Shown here piece by piece: positions 12,894 through 26,417 of a DNA stretch of 64,000 nucleotides. A program made the translations under genes and the position numbers. This DNA is from Antitrichia curtipendula. Lineage: Eukaryota > Streptophyta > Bryopsida > Hypnales > Leucodontaceae. The notes under the pieces were generated by a model. The model was not told the origin of the DNA. It ran no database searches and worked only from the letters and a program-made list of their open reading frames with translations. Location: assembly GCA_951230915.1 (NCBI GenBank), contig OX579639.1:930001-994000 (forward strand), in the 5' to 3' direction. Every line of letters begins with the position of its first letter. Position 1 is the stretch's first letter.

Positions 12894-13121
12894 GTGCTAA
12901 TATATAAGCATGAAAATGAGAGCATCTGAGCTTTGAGCATATACATAAGTAGATATACTACAACCATTATAGTTGTTTATAATGTAAACACCTATAATAT
13001 AGGTACCTATATCATAGTTACACTGTAATCATAAAAGGTTTCTATAATATAGACATCTATAACATAGGTATATAGTCTTCTAGGCTCACGTGCTCATGCT
13101 TATAATCTCACATAATAGCAC
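12894..13121. repeat. GTGCTA-family element with CCTATAATATAG core
   Basis: The ends GTGCTAATATATAAGCATG and CTTATAATCTCACATAATAGCAC are imperfect inverted repeats. The interior contains repeated CCTATAATATAGGTACCTATA-like motifs, themselves nearly palindromic. Related copies lie near 17,824, 20,137 and 39,046. No target duplication is visible. Confidence 0.5.
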
Positions 13122-13609
13122 CCCTCATTTGTAATCTTGATTTTAGTGAATTACTTTATGTGGGGATTACCTCTTGTTACCTAGAAAGAGTTTTTTGTTT
13201 TGTTTTCTTTGATGTGTTTTCTAGAAAATTCAAATGATGAGCTTTAAGTAGTCCTAGTTAACCCTTAAAAAACATTTCATGTCTAGACTTGGTCAAACTT
13301 CATTAGATTTTTACATTAAAACATACATTTCAAAATTTATATATTTTCCATATGTAGGAGCACACAAGGACATACAAAAACTCGCCAAAATTGTCAAATA
13401 TCCCCCAAGAAACACTTGGACGTTTAGAAATTATTCCAAATGACTTGTGGTTAACCATGATATGAAGTTTCAACATATTTTCACCTTTGAGGGTCCATTT
13501 GACTAATATAACTGACTGGAAATAATTCAATTCTAGAATTTTTTTTTGAGATGAAATCACATGTATCTTTGATTTGCTACATCAACAAAAATCTGTCACC
13601 AGTTTAGTC

Positions 13610-14052
13610 GGGTGGAAGTACACTAATAGGAGCCAACTTGCACGTAACACCTCCTTTTTTTTAAGAATCTTCATTCTAACTCTTGAACATAAGTTGAAAT
13701 ATGAAAAAAAATTGAAGAGCATTGTCTCTTAGTTATGGCTACATGATATAATGTAAAACAAAATTAATTATGTTAAATTTTTAAACATCGAAAGGAGTAA
13801 AATGTAGCTATAACCACTGCTTTATTCTGCTTAATTGGATTCAATAAAGATCCATTATAGATGATTTAAAGACTATTTTAGATGAATAAACAACAATTTT
13901 TGTTAGAGTATTGCAATAAGAATCCATTACAAATGACTTAAAGACTATTTTAGATGAATAAGCGACAATTATTTGGTGGAATATTCCATTAAGGACCTCT
14001 ATAAGCACCTCAATAACATCTACAAGTGGCTCCTATTAGCGTACTTCCACCC
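13610..14052. mobile_element. 443-bp TIR element with 4-bp duplication AGTC
   Basis: The left end GGGTGGAAGTACACTAATAG and the inverted right end GGGTGGAAGTACGCTAATAG form a 26-bp terminal repeat with one mismatch. AGTC occurs at 13,606-13,609 and again at 14,053-14,056, immediately outside the ends. Inside is a tandem duplication of about 70 bp ('gacttaaagactattttagatgaata' twice, 13,846-13,990). No ORF of note. The 4-bp duplication and GGGT terminus are shared with the element at 50,486. Confidence 0.75.
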
Positions 14053-14060
14053 AGTCCACA

Positions 14061-14899
14061 TTAACCCCTAAAGTTCCTTGACTATGTTCTTACCAAAAAA
14101 GCTCCAAAAGTGTCATTTTTAGTACAAATATGAAAATTCTGAAAAATATCATTTTTGGATACATGTAACCATAAGATCTTGTAGTACTCTGGTTTGAGAT
14201 TATGTGGAAAAAAATTTCAGAAATTTTCACTCCACAGATTGCAAGATATTAGCGTTTGAAGTGACAAAAATCCTTTTGGGGGCCCTGTGGAAAACTAGGC
14301 AATTGCACTTCACAAGGTTAGATCATTATGAAAAAATGTCCAGAATGGTTTTGCTTCTTTGGATTCATTCTTCAAGGCAAGTTGGCTACATGTTCGAAAA
14401 AATTCAAATCATTTGGAATTGTACAACATAAAGGAAAATTATAGTATTAAGTAGAATGAAATAGAGAATGATTCAAAATACCAAATCATTGAGAATTTAT
14501 TTATGGAACTAAAAAATTCCAATTCCAATGATTGTAATTTTAAATAAACATTTTTCATCCTATGATTTAATTTTTTCCAAAAATATTGAAGATTGAATTA
14601 AATAAAGGACTTTAAAGTTTATCTTAGAGTAGAGAATCCATAACTGCCCACAAACTAGAACTCCTTGTAACTTTCATCTCATTAATCAAAATGGAATGAT
14701 TAAAAGCTTTCTACATATATATAACTCTAGAAAATTAATTTCAAATTTTAATTTCTGAAATAAGTGATTGTTTTTAATTTGCCCGGATTGCCCGAGTTGA
14801 GAAACAAGCCACATATCACACAATAACTTTTTAACCATGTAGTCAAAAGTTATGAAAATTGTTGAACTTTAAAGCTAAATTGTTGAACTTTAAAGCTAC
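14061..14899. mobile_element. TTAA-bounded element, right-truncated copy (type 2)
   Basis: It begins TTAACCCCTAAAGTTCCTTG and follows the type 2 copies at 31,323, 37,291 and 39,439 closely. It breaks off near 'aagctacc' at about 14,899, before the right terminus. A short internal duplication ('ttgaactttaaagcta') sits at the break. Confidence 0.65.
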
Positions 14900-17823
14900 C
14901 ACATTAGACAACCCATACCATATTATCCATGTGCCACTAGATGTCTTCATATCAGCAACTCAATTGATGAACTTCCTCATCAACAAATGGATGAAAAAAA
15001 ATCCATTTGTCCTAAATGAGTCAAATGGTCTACAATGACTCAAAACTAGAAATGATGTTACAGTCATTTCCAATCATAAGTGTTCTAAATGACTCATTTA
15101 TGAGTCTTTAATCCAATTATTTATAGCCTTTTTTTACTAGTAGAAGTGGTGGAATGCATAGACAACCTATTCACCATCAATAATGCACTAGTAGTAATAA
15201 TTGGAAGATTCGAGATCCTCACAACTTTGTTTGTATGCCCCTTCAATACCACATCTTCAATATTATGTTGAATTCACAAGAAGGAATAGCAAAAGGATTG
15301 CAAGTGGGAACTCATGGTCTCCATTGTCATGGTGTATTGAGAATACAAATTCTATGTACGCAAGGGTTCTTCAAGTGCAAGTGTGAAAATTGCGTAATTG
15401 GTTCCATAGACTGACAATGTCTTCATTAAAATAGCAACTTGTGATATCATTAGGAATACAAATTGGTTCATGCGTGTGGTCTAGGAAAGTGTGTTTTGAG
15501 TGTTGGTGCAAGATTACATGTTGCAATACGATGTTGTTTGAAGGGAGTCCAATACGGAGATTGTTTTGAATGTGTTTGAACGAGCAATTTTGTGAGGTTG
15601 TGTGTAAATACACGTCAAACTTCCATATGAAGTCATGAGGTACCAACACCTACAAAGCAACACTTATTATGGTCCTACTATCTTAAAGGTTGAGTGACTA
15701 AAAGACATCAATGATATTATAAGGAAACTCAAGAAAAATGCAAGCTACAAGGAATTTTTGTACTTTGTGATGCTTTAGTATTGTCTAACAATTTTCACCT
15801 TAAATGGATATTCGGTTTGAAGCAAAAAAACATCTCAAAATTGTGTAGTTGCTTCAAAATAACCCCTCACTTCTCAATCTCTTATTGGTTGCTTTTGAAA
15901 ACTTGTGGTTGTTAGAGTTTCAAAAGTATTCATTTAAGTCCGTTTTTAGATGTTTTCAAATGGATGGTGTTGCAATTAGGTGTGATTATTTCAATCTTTG
16001 AAGGAAAGTATGTAAAGGTGAACTTCCATGTTGTGTTGGAATTGAAAAAGATTTTGTGAGTTTGTTAGAGTTGAAGTTCCCTTCACCAAATTTCATGATC
16101 TATTTTACTTCTATGTGAGCTTTGCAGTGATTGCAAGAATTGGTAGTTGATGTTTTGTGTCACACATAATGTGAGTATGTGACGGACTTGTCTTTCACTA
16201 TAACTTTTGAAACATGAAGTTAATGAACTTAAATTTTTTTTATTGAAGACAAATGTTTCGACAGTTATCAAATTTCTTATTTATTTCAAATCCAAAAATT
16301 CATTTTATGTTTAAAAGTTAGTTTTTTTTCTAATGTGTCAAACTTTGAGGTTTAAGGGGTTATAATATTAGAGAATACTTAAAACTAATAATCTAGTGCT
16401 CAAAATCCAAACCTTGACCTAGTCAATGGATTTCCAACGTAGCAACCATGGATAATTGCCCTTGAGCTCATGTGGAAAAAAAATTATTATCGATAGAAAA
16501 TAAATGACTTTAAATTTTTTATTTTTTATTTAAAAAAGAGTGGATATTATTTATTTATTTAATCCTTTATTTCTTTTAACACTTGGATTGTTTGGAAAAA
16601 AAATGCCATTGAAAAAATGCAAACAAAGAACTAAGTCTATACAATGCACTTTTTGAACACCTTGTCAATGCAAGGCTTTTTTAATTGTACATGTACTTCC
16701 ATTCCCTCTTTGATACAATATCATTATGTTTTGTTTTTTGAGTCTATGTGTTGCCTTTTGAGGGGATAGTGAAACAGAGATAGTTGTCAACTAGTTTTTA
16801 TTATCCTCCATTCTTGTATTTTTATAGGGTTTGATTTATTCACTCCCCTCCATTGGGCTTGAATTACCCCGCTTTCTTGTATTTTATAGATTGACTCTAC
16901 TGAGCAATCAATACGGATTAATGTTTGAAAATCCTTTTATATATAAGTATATATATTCTAAAGTATCCATATCCATATTATTTATTTTTCAAGATCAATG
17001 GTGTTGGAGGGGGGGGGGGAGAATTTTTGTTCATGAGATCAATGGCTCTTAATTTTTACAAACAGGAAGGGGTGCGTTAATTGCAACTTGAACTTGAATA
17101 CATCACTATAGAAATAGTATTCAGTGGCTAAATTTTCCAAAAATTAAAAAAAATTCTTCATTTTCTTAATGCAAGCTAAAATGTTTGGATTCAATTTAGC
17201 TAATAGTTTTGGGAGAAACAAGGTTAAAAAATTTTAGGAGTTAATCTTCAACAATGACCAATTTCAATAGAAGTTGCTTTGCCCATTGAACCATGTAATC
17301 AACTCATTTCCATGATCATTGTGGCTTTTACCTCATACTTTGTTTGAGTTTGTTGTTCTATTGCGTATTTGTTCTCTGCCACTAAGGTCTCTCGAGCCAA
17401 AAACATAGTATAGAGAGCAATGCAACCCTAGTTTATAAATGTGTTGAAATGTTGTGTTGTGTTGAAAATAGATGTATTCAAATGCCTCCTATACTTTCAT
17501 GATTAGGCTTACTAAGAAGATCTCACCACTGGCAATAAAATGCAGTACAAATTTTTTTTATTAATAAATTGTGATTGAAAGTAATTTTTCAACTCTCAAT
17601 GGCCTAATTTGTTTTTATAAAAATAATGCAATTATGGATAAAAAGGCACACAAATTATTTAAAGCAATAGTCATGTGCCTTCATATCAAAGCTTTAACCT
17701 TGTGACATCATGATTCTATTATTTCCATGCCCATGTTGTGGCTTCATTTCATTGTTTTAGTCGTTTTGCTTCAAAATTTTCATGGTCAAGTCATGTCTAC
17801 TTGTCTCTTTGCATCCAACAACA
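14900..17823. other. Intergenic, no gene recognised
   Basis: AT-rich, with scattered short ORFs (15,201-15,649 and 16,083-16,271) on opposite strands and no domain similarity. A G-run lies at about 17,008-17,020. I see nothing else. Confidence 0.4.
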
Positions 17824-18130
17824 CTATCCTATGAGCTTAAAAATGCAAGCCTACAAGCTTTGAGCCTAGGTGTAAATAGGTACTCAATAACTATTGAAGG
17901 TGCCTATAATATACATACTTGTAACAAAAGTATCCTATAACCATAGAAGGTGTCTATAATATAAGTACCTGTAATATACACCTATAATATAAATATCCTA
18001 TAACTACGGAAGGTGTCTATAGTATAAACACCTATAATATAAATATCCTATAATCATGGAAGGTGCCTATAATATAGGTATCTATGATATGTGAGCCAAA
18101 GCTCCTAGGCTTGCATGCTAGCAATCATAT
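17824..18130. repeat. GTGCTA-family element copy, CCTATAATATA-rich
   Basis: It is flanked by 'atgagctt...gagcctaggtg' and an inverted 'gtgagccaaagctcctaggc'. The interior is four to five copies of a 'gtgcctataatataagtacctataatatac' type unit. Ends are approximate. Confidence 0.45.
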
Positions 18131-18501
18131 TTTTGCACCTACTATACCTTATATTTGTCAATATAAAAACATATTAGTAAATATTGCTAAACTAGATCCA
18201 ACAGAAAGCTCACCGTTGAAATTATGAATATTCAATCTTTAAAAATAAAAATTAATTAATAAATTAAATTTCACATTTCAAAAAATGAATCTTTTTAATT
18301 GGACATCATTGATAGCTATATGAAGAGCATTAGAATCCTAGTGTTAAAAGAACACTATCCCCGTTATCTACGGAAAACATGTCCTAGGAGTTGATTCTTT
18401 TTATGACTTTTATAATTTGAGATAGGACTTCATGCATCTAGTACAATGCAACCATGAATTTTTTTAATTTAATTTTTTAAGGTGTAGCCTTTTGTTGGTG
18501 T

Positions 18502-19041
18502 TTAATCCCTAAGTGCTCAAGCGACCATTTTTGGATCGTTGGCTGACTTTGGGTAAAATTTTGGGCAGAAAAAATAAAATTAATTATTATCTTTTTAAAT
18601 AATAAAAATAATAGATTATCTTTCAAAATTTATATTCAAAACTAAGATTTCTATTGTCAGACAAAAATTATAAGAGAAATAGCACAAAGTGTTTAGAATT
18701 CGCTAGTATTGAAAAGCTTACTAGTATGGAAAAGTGTTGATGTTCTCATTTCTAGATCTTATGCATTTTTTCACAAATCAATAAAAACCATAATTTTGAC
18801 CAACAAAAAAAATTCAAATGCTAAAGATAGAAATTGTATTTCTGACAAATTTTTGAAGTTATATCTTTAAAATTCATTTGAAGAAATCTAAAAATAATTT
18901 TATAATTTTGACTATGTAGATACTTTCTACTTTTCATGCTTCACATTATCTTCTTTGATGCAAACTTCAAAAAAGCTATAGAACTTATATTTTATAATCC
19001 ATTTGTGTTTTGTTTGAACTCCTTGGATTTTTAGGGATTAA
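18502..19041. mobile_element. TTAA-bounded short element (type 3)
   Basis: It is bounded by TTAATCCCTAAGTGC at the left and TTTTTAGGGATTAA at the right. The interior differs from types 1 and 2 and resembles the start of the element at 38,257 ('cctaaatgcttgagcacc'). It is about 540 bp, with no coding potential. Confidence 0.55.
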
Positions 19042-20136
19042 GCTAGGCATATGAAATCATAAGATAGTCTATAATTATAGTAGTTTGTATTGCATTAGAT
19101 TAGTCATTTGAAAATTTTTTAAACTTCAAATTGGAGTTGAAACTACTTAAATTTGGTACAAAATTTCTTTTAATATTACAACTCCAATGCAAAATAGACC
19201 ATTTTGATGGCAGAACTTGAGATTGATTGCAAAAGGTTAGAATTTGCTATAATAACTTATAATATGGCATAAACATATTATTTATAAAAATATAAATAGT
19301 ATCCCTATAAAGAAATTTCTAACACCATGTGCTACAAAATCATTCAAATATCTAGTCAAATATGAAACCAATTATAAGCTATAGATAAATTAGTTGCGTG
19401 AAATAGGATTCATTCTAAAATCACCGTAGAACAATTCAAATTTTTCAAAATAAAAATGATTTATTGTAAAATATAACTTAGAAAATCAATTTAACGATGA
19501 CTATTTAATAAAAATTATAAAATATGACACACCAAATGAGATACTAAATATATGAATTCAATTGGATTTACCTTTGCAAGTGACCAACTAATATTTATCA
19601 ATAATACTAGAAAAAATATATAAAGTTCTTTCCAATTTGATTGTGGAATAGATGTTAGTAATTTTTTTAAGAGATTTTTGTGATGTGTTTGAATTAAAAT
19701 GTTTGAATTTTGAATATTTTGAATATTTTTATATTACATATTTATTGAAGTCATTTTTGAAAGCATTGTTTATGAGCTAAAACTAGTTGGCAACAAATTT
19801 GTTTACAAGCTATTTTTATTAGAAAAAATTCAATTTACACAAAGAACTAGCCTTGCAAATAAAATAAATTTTGATTGGTATGGAAAATGGAAATTAGAAG
19901 TATTATTAATAGAAGTGTATCAAAAATCACTTAGAATGAACAATTATATATATCCCAATTTGGACTTTGGACTTTGAAGAGCCAAAATAGATTCAATTAA
20001 AAGCAAGCTAAAAGACAAGAATTATGAAGGCCTCAACAATCATAGCTTAGAAAATGAAATCAAACAAATGGCTCTACAAAGTGACTACATTAGAATTATA
20101 CTATAATTAAACTATTGCACTATGAGTACACCAACG
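19042..20136. other. Intergenic, nothing recognised
   Basis: Very AT-rich sequence without a reading frame longer than about 60 codons, inverted repeat or tandem array that I could detect. Confidence 0.4.
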
Positions 20137-20337
20137 GTGCTAGTATGTGAGCTCAAGAATGTGAGCGATGAGCTTACAATATAGGTACCTATAATATAGA
20201 TATCACACATTATAGAAGATGTATGTATCATAAACACCTATAATATATATACTATAATCGTATACAATTTTTTATAGTATATACACCTATAACATAGATG
20301 TGTAGTATTTTAGGCTCATGGGCTCATATAATAGCAA
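20137..20337. repeat. GTGCTA-family element copy
   Basis: The ends GTGCTAGTATGTGAGC and GGCTCATATAATAGCAAC are imperfect inverted repeats. The core has the CCTATAATATA motif seen at 12,894 and 17,824. Confidence 0.5.
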
Positions 20338-21385
20338 CCTTCTTGAGTACACCATGACTGCACTATGGTCACACTATAATTGCACTATAAATTTACTACA
20401 TATGACTATACTATTATTGTACTATTTCATAATGTATGCACCATATTTCAAACCACTTATCTTCTCTATGCCATGAATTCTTTTTGCCTTTTGATTCATT
20501 GAAACTACAATCAAATACCAATTGAAAATGAATTAGGCATCTCTAAAAAATAATACATCACAAAATAAAATAAAGCAAGAATTACCAAAAAATTGCCGAA
20601 CTCACCTAATGTAGAACTACATAATTGTTATGAATTATTTGATCTTACCTGCAACAATCACCAAGGAACTCCAAAAATCAATTGATGCAAAAAATCAAAA
20701 CTTAAATAAATTACTTGAATTCAATTGAACTGTAGAACTCACTTTTAAAAAATGAAAAAAAAAGTGAACAATAAAATGGACAAAGGCAAAAAACAGTAGA
20801 TAGTAAATATCAAACGATAAATACTAGAAGACAACAAACAATGTACAATAAAATATAAGAAACAACAAACAATAGAAAGGTAGAATGACCTAAACCTTCA
20901 TTTAGAAATTCTTAAAGCAAAGATAAGAATAATAAATGAGAAGAGGTTGATCATCAGGAAGGAAGAAGACTTTGTAGCAAAGAGGTGGTGGCTACATTTC
21001 AAGGGTGGTGGCTAACCTAAACCTTAACTGTGAATGAGAGAGAGAAATCTTCACTATTCATCTTTAGCAATTGTAGATGCAATTTACAGTTGCCACATCA
21101 CAATTATCACAATGTATTCTATGACGACAATATGACTAATTAATAATTGATCAATGATTGATCACTGAGATGAAATTATAACGTGCCATATATTAACAAC
21201 GACAAAGGTGGAAAGGCAACTAATCAAAATGTAGTCTAGGATTTACTATCCAAGAAAGATGCAATCTGAGCCGTTGATTTGTCATTGACATGCAATTGCA
21301 ACTTGCCGTGTGTTAGATGCCACTAACTTAGTGGCATATGACTAGTTTTGTGATTGACTAATGTGACTAAAAAATGACTGCATTA
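20338..21385. other. Intergenic with short direct repeats
   Basis: AT-rich. Around the following MITE the motif 'aatgactgcattRtgactaY' recurs (21,373, 21,840, 21,872), giving short degenerate direct repeats. No gene is seen. Confidence 0.35.
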
Positions 21386-21814
21386 GAGCATCTCCAGCGG
21401 TCATAAGACATGCTACATGGTATGTGGCGCGTCCTTCTTCCCTCCCATGGCACGTTGCTTCTCCGGCCTCCTATTGGTTGTACAGTGACGGCGCGCTAGA
21501 ACCCTCCCCCAAGGTGCAAAAGCTCTGGTCCCCATGCACGATAATGGCTACGCCCTCTTGCCACAATGGCAATGGGTTCAAAATAGGCAGAATTTCAGGC
21601 ATTACAGCCAAGGCGCCATGGAAAGTCGCGCTCTATAAGCTTGACACATGACAAGTCAAACCGGAAGAGCAATGTAGTTTCTAGTGTGGAGAGCAGCTTG
21701 TGGCGTGGCCTTCATTGAAAAACAACTCTAGCTACAACCGTTGAGATGCTACATATCCCTTCTTCATGCCAAATAGTTTGGATTGGAAGTGCAGCGCAAC
21801 CACTACATATGCTC
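21386..21814. mobile_element. PIF/Harbinger (Tourist-like) MITE, TTA target duplication
   Basis: The left terminus GAGCATCTCCAGCGG is the classic plant Harbinger-type MITE end (known family hallmark). The right end, read inverted, is GAGCATATGTAGTGG. TTA flanks both sides at 21,383-21,385 and 21,815-21,817. The body is GC-rich compared with its surroundings. The 75-codon frame inside (21,424-21,651) lacks any domain and is probably fortuitous, although gene-fragment capture cannot be excluded. Confidence 0.75.
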
Positions 21815-21817
21815 TTA

Positions 21818-23874
21818 TGATAACAAAAAATTGGCAAACAATGACTGCATTGTGACTATAGTGATTGGCAAACAATGACTACATTATGACTACAATGATT
21901 GTACAACAACTATACTACAACAAATACTATTTAGATGTACCAAGTTGGAATTACAAATATCCCAAATGGTGAAAGTTCCATGTTGTCCTAGTGATTGTCA
22001 TAAGATAGTTAATCAATAGTCATTGGTTTTTGCAGAGTTATTATTTGACAATTAGAGTATGACTACACACACTCCACATCACCGACTGCAACAAAAGATG
22101 TATAACAAACCATTGACGGAGAAGTTTTGTTCTTAGTTTCAACCTTTTGTCTTCTAGCAAGCATTTAAATCATTGATGTATGACTACAATGCAAGCCAAA
22201 TTTGTTTTAGGGCCGCAGTCACAGTTCAATCATTGAAAACACCTAATCATTGTTTCATCAGTTACAAAATATTTCATTTTTCTATTAGTATTCTAAAGAG
22301 TGGCTACAACGTCCAAAGCCAAGGTTCCAATGAAGGTCTTGGATTTTGTCTTGGATTTCTTCCTCGTTCCAATCCTCATCCCCATTCTTGTCCCCATTCT
22401 CATTCAAGTCCTTGTCCTCGTCCCCAACTTGATGCTCCTTTTTGTTTTGTTCCTTGTTCTCATCCTTATGAAACAAAGAGTCAAGTGGGATTAACCTATC
22501 TATCTAGCTCTGCATCTTTATTGAATCCAAACACATTCAAAGCCCACAATATTGAATCAAAATCCCATCCCTATGTGACTATTTTTTGAACTCAATTGCT
22601 AGATCAACAAGAAACACATTTCTACCAATGTACACACTAGCCTCGTGGTATTGCCATGCCACCGATTGCACTTGCTCAAGCCTCCTAAATCCAGACTTCA
22701 AAACGATCTGATTTCAAAATGACTTGGTAAGTTAACATTTTTAATTATGGAAAGACAAGGTCCAATCAACAACAATGAAGAGAATGTCAAGATACAAAGG
22801 TATATTTTGTGTTCTACGGTTTCATTCAAATTCATTCAGTGGACACTTTGAGTTGTTGTCTTTATAGGATTAATTGGTTACAAGGGGGGGCCCAATGCTT
22901 AAACTAGTTTAATTTAGAATGTTGTGATTAGTAATTCAAGCGCAACTCTTTTTTTATTAGGAGAAGCTAGTGGCATTAAATTGCACTTGAAGTTGGTCCA
23001 ACATAAAATAATTAGATATAAAATATTCTAAAAAATAATAAAATTGAATATATTTTAGGAAATCACCCATAAATCTACGGCTGAGAATATAGAATTATTT
23101 TTCTTTTGTACATAAAATTCAAATAATTGTCTCCGAACATGTCTTAAATAAAAATGAACACATATTGAATGAAATTATAATAGATTTTTATGTTGTGAGT
23201 ATGAATCTTCACAAATGTTTAGTTTTCTATCCCTTTTATATTAAAAAAAATCATTCTATTTATATTTGAAAGTCATGTTTAGTTTGAAAGCGTTTCAATT
23301 TTATTTTTTATAATCACATTGTCATACTCCCAAACTAATCACATTGTAACACTAAACTATATATTTTTGTGTAATTCAAATATAGCCAAAGAAAAAATAG
23401 AGTTGCATACTTAGAATCACCTATAGCTTTAAAATGTAATGAAAAAAGAAATATTAGGTATCATTCACATGAGTTATTTCTTCTTTAGAATGAATATGCT
23501 CATGACCTACAAATCATGCGGAATAATTATAAAAACATATTAAATCAAATTGGATTTTATAAAAAGAAATGCAATGAATATAAGAATAAACTAAGTTCAT
23601 ATAATACACAAAAGGTAACTACAATCAAATTCATTAAGCATTTAACCAAGGGTCCTATTCTTAAATTGTTTGAATTTTGTCTAAGCTTTTGTTGGAAGTC
23701 CAAAGGGGATTCTAAATTTCTCTTATCATGCATTTTTGGGTTATCATATGAATAATCCATGATTTTTCAAAATGATATAAATAGGTGAATCCAAAAACTA
23801 TCTTAATGAAAAGCTAGTTGCTTAGAAATCTAAAGTGAAAAAAAAAAATTGAATGCAAAAGCTCAAATGATACA
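21818..23874. other. Intergenic with a TCCCC/TCATCC low-complexity tract
   Basis: At 22,355-22,460 a degenerate 'tcctcatccccattcttgtcc' repeat makes open frames on both strands (22,173-22,589 plus, 22,285-22,476 minus). They are open because of composition, not coding. The remainder is AT-rich with nothing recognised. Confidence 0.5.
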
Positions 23875-24227
23875 TTAACTCCTAAAGCCCTAAACCATAT
23901 TTTTCTTGGCAACATAGCAATTTTTGGTAGCTCACTACAAATGAAATTTTTACTATTTTTTCCTTCAAATTTTCAAACAACATGTGCCTAAGGAGTATCT
24001 TTAAGGCCCAATAATTTTGATAATTTTTAACTACATGATTAAAAAGTTATTGTATAATATGTAATTTTCATTGCTCACCGAATAGCCCGGACAACTCAAA
24101 ATTTTTTTATTTAAATTTCTAATTCTTTTTATTTATTTATATATACATAAAAAAATTAAATCATTCCATTTTGGTTAATGAGATGAAAGTTGATGAATGC
24201 AATAAATCATTCCATTTTGGTTAATGT
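23875..24227. mobile_element. Truncated TTAA-bounded element (inverted type 2)
   Basis: It begins TTAACTCCTAAAGCCC, then 'ggcaacatagcaatttttggtagctcactac', which is the inverted right end of type 2 copies (compare 40,300-40,372). It degrades near a repeated 'ttaaatcattccattttggttaatg' at about 24,145-24,227. Confidence 0.55.
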
Positions 24228-25818
24228 GAAGTGGCATTTTTGATTATTTTTCTATATTTGTCAATAAGATGTTCTTTATAAAAGTTCACACTTCAAATAA
24301 GACCTAAGATATCCTACATGAGGGTTTACTTCAGCATAAATTAAGTCAATTTTATAAATTTTTTTTTTTTATCACATGTGGACCTTTTGAAATCTAACGT
24401 GGAAATTTCATTTCGGCACTTCACTAGCAAATCTAACCCTTGTTAACAATATTTTGAGCATACTTTGTCATTAATATTAATTTACTTGATTTATTACTTT
24501 TAAAATATCAAAATAGATTCAAATTTATTTTATAATTTCAAGAATTCAAAACCGTATTCAGTGGTTAAGATTGGCAAAGAAAAGCACATTTCTGAGAATT
24601 GATGCCAACTTTTAGAGGGAAATTAATTTTCAAAAAACGATTTTTTTGGAAAAAAGGTTCTTGTAAAATATTTTTATTTATTTTCAGTAAATATAAAACC
24701 TTATTATTTGAAAGAAAAACAAAACTTCTTGAGAGTGTCGACCTTCACTACCAAGAAACCCTTGGTTGAGTTGATTCATATTATCCCTTAAGGACATTGC
24801 AAGCCCCCACAAGCATTTTGAAAGTCAAGATCTGAATTTTCACATAGTTTTTTATTTTAAATGTTTAAAATATTAATTAAAAAAATGTAGCTCCCATAAT
24901 CTACACTTTACTCCATTTTAGTTTAGTTTTTTTAAACTATTAAAATTATAATTTTTGTGACACTTTGAAGATCTATAGCATCTTGAAAGCTCAAATTGCA
25001 CCACTTGAAAACTTTTTCTATCAAATTTCTCTTAGTGTAAGCTCAAGGAGTATATCAAAAGTTAATATAAATTCAATTTGATTTTTTTAGTTATAAAAGA
25101 ATTAGATTAAATTTTATTCATATAATACAACTACATGTGAAAAATATCAAATGTTAGAAATGTGTATTTTGATGTAGAAATCTAATGAAGTTTGACCAAG
25201 CCCAACCATGAAATGTACTATAAACAAGGATTATGTATGTCCAACAATCCCCCTTGATTTTCCAGGATGAGTGATCATGTCATTTTAATTAGGATTCCAA
25301 GAATTATATCTTACAATCACTTCCATCCAACAATAGTTGCTTTGGTCAAATTTAAGGTCAAAACGTTGTAGGATGCTAAACTCGTGTAAGGTGAATTTTG
25401 TATTTGGAGAGTAACTGTAAAAAAAAAGCCCACTAGTTTGTGCCATGTTAATTCTATATTTTTCACCTCTTCCAGCTAATTTGAGGTGTTGCACTGCAAA
25501 TTTAAATTCAAAATTTGCAAATTTCATCACGTGTGGAAAAAAAAATCCTTGTATTTTTTCCCAAGGTAAATTTACCCTACAAGTCCACTTCGTAGGACAA
25601 TTTCCGAGTCCTACCAAAACTCCCCCTTTCCTCTCTCAATGCACTATCAAGTCTTTCAATGAATAAACAGCTACACTAAATAGGGACATTAGAGCACCAA
25701 AAAATTTAAAAGGAATTACTATAGAAAACTGTAGATGTTTGAAACATGATGTACAGCCCCTGGACACTCTCAATAACCTTTGATTAAAAGTAAATATTTA
25801 TATAGTGTGTAATGTTGA
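24228..25818. other. Intergenic, no gene recognised
   Basis: AT-rich. Overlapping frames at 25,285-25,666 on both strands have no domain or splice support. Nothing else is seen. Confidence 0.4.
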
Positions 25819-26038
25819 TTAACCCATAAACGTTGCTGAGGACGTTTTCTAGCTGATGAATCTCTACTTGTAGGACAAAAGTGCAACTTTTCATCCTCCC
25901 AATTTTGTGTGAAAAGGAAAGATCATCTACAATAGTTTGTCTTTCAATCAATGCTTTTGCATTATTTTTAACCCAACAAATCACACGGTGACAAAACAGA
26001 TGATTTCCACGGTTATGAGCCCGTAGTTTAAGGGTTAA
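25819..26038. mobile_element. 220-bp TTAA-bounded MITE, short family copy 1
   Basis: TTAACCCATAAACGTTG at the left and GTAGTTTAAGGGTTAA at the right, with TTAA at both extremes. The interior ('aggacaaaagtgcaacttttcatcc', 'gatcatctacaatagtttg') is shared with copies at 28,824, 47,261, 62,585 and 63,691. Confidence 0.7.
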
Positions 26039-26417
26039 TTAGGAAGGGTCCCATTACAAACCCCTATTCACTGTGACAGTGCCACACGTCCTCCCTCCCA
26101 CTGGCTCTACTGGTAACTAAACGAAAGTTCTCCAGGGCCACAAATCTTTCCTTCCTTTCCCTTCCTTTCCTTTTTTTTTCACGCATGTGCCCAACTGCAG
26201 TAATCATTAATTATTGTTCAGCAAAGAGCAAATGCTCCGTCTTGCTCCTTCAGTGGCTCAGAACTGGTGATCAAAAGGGGTCAGGAAATCTCGTCTTCAG
26301 GAGCCTGATCTTGCAGACTCGTTGTGTGGAAGTGCCCGCCCGCTCCTGAGCAAAGGGTGGCCAGATTTCTGGGGCGGGGAAGGCCAGATTTCTGGGAAGA
26401 GAAAGTAAGCGTACAAG
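26039..26417. other. GC-richer unexplained block
   Basis: This stretch (for example 'gtgccacacgtcctccctcccactggctct' and a CCTTTCC-rich tract at 26,150-26,178) is unlike the surrounding AT-rich DNA. No convincing exon is visible. It might be promoter or UTR-like sequence, or a gene remnant. Confidence 0.3.

Noticed and set aside
22173..22589. 138-codon frame with His/Pro/Ser-rich run.
   Set aside because: Produced by a degenerate pyrimidine repeat; the opposite strand is open for the same reason.
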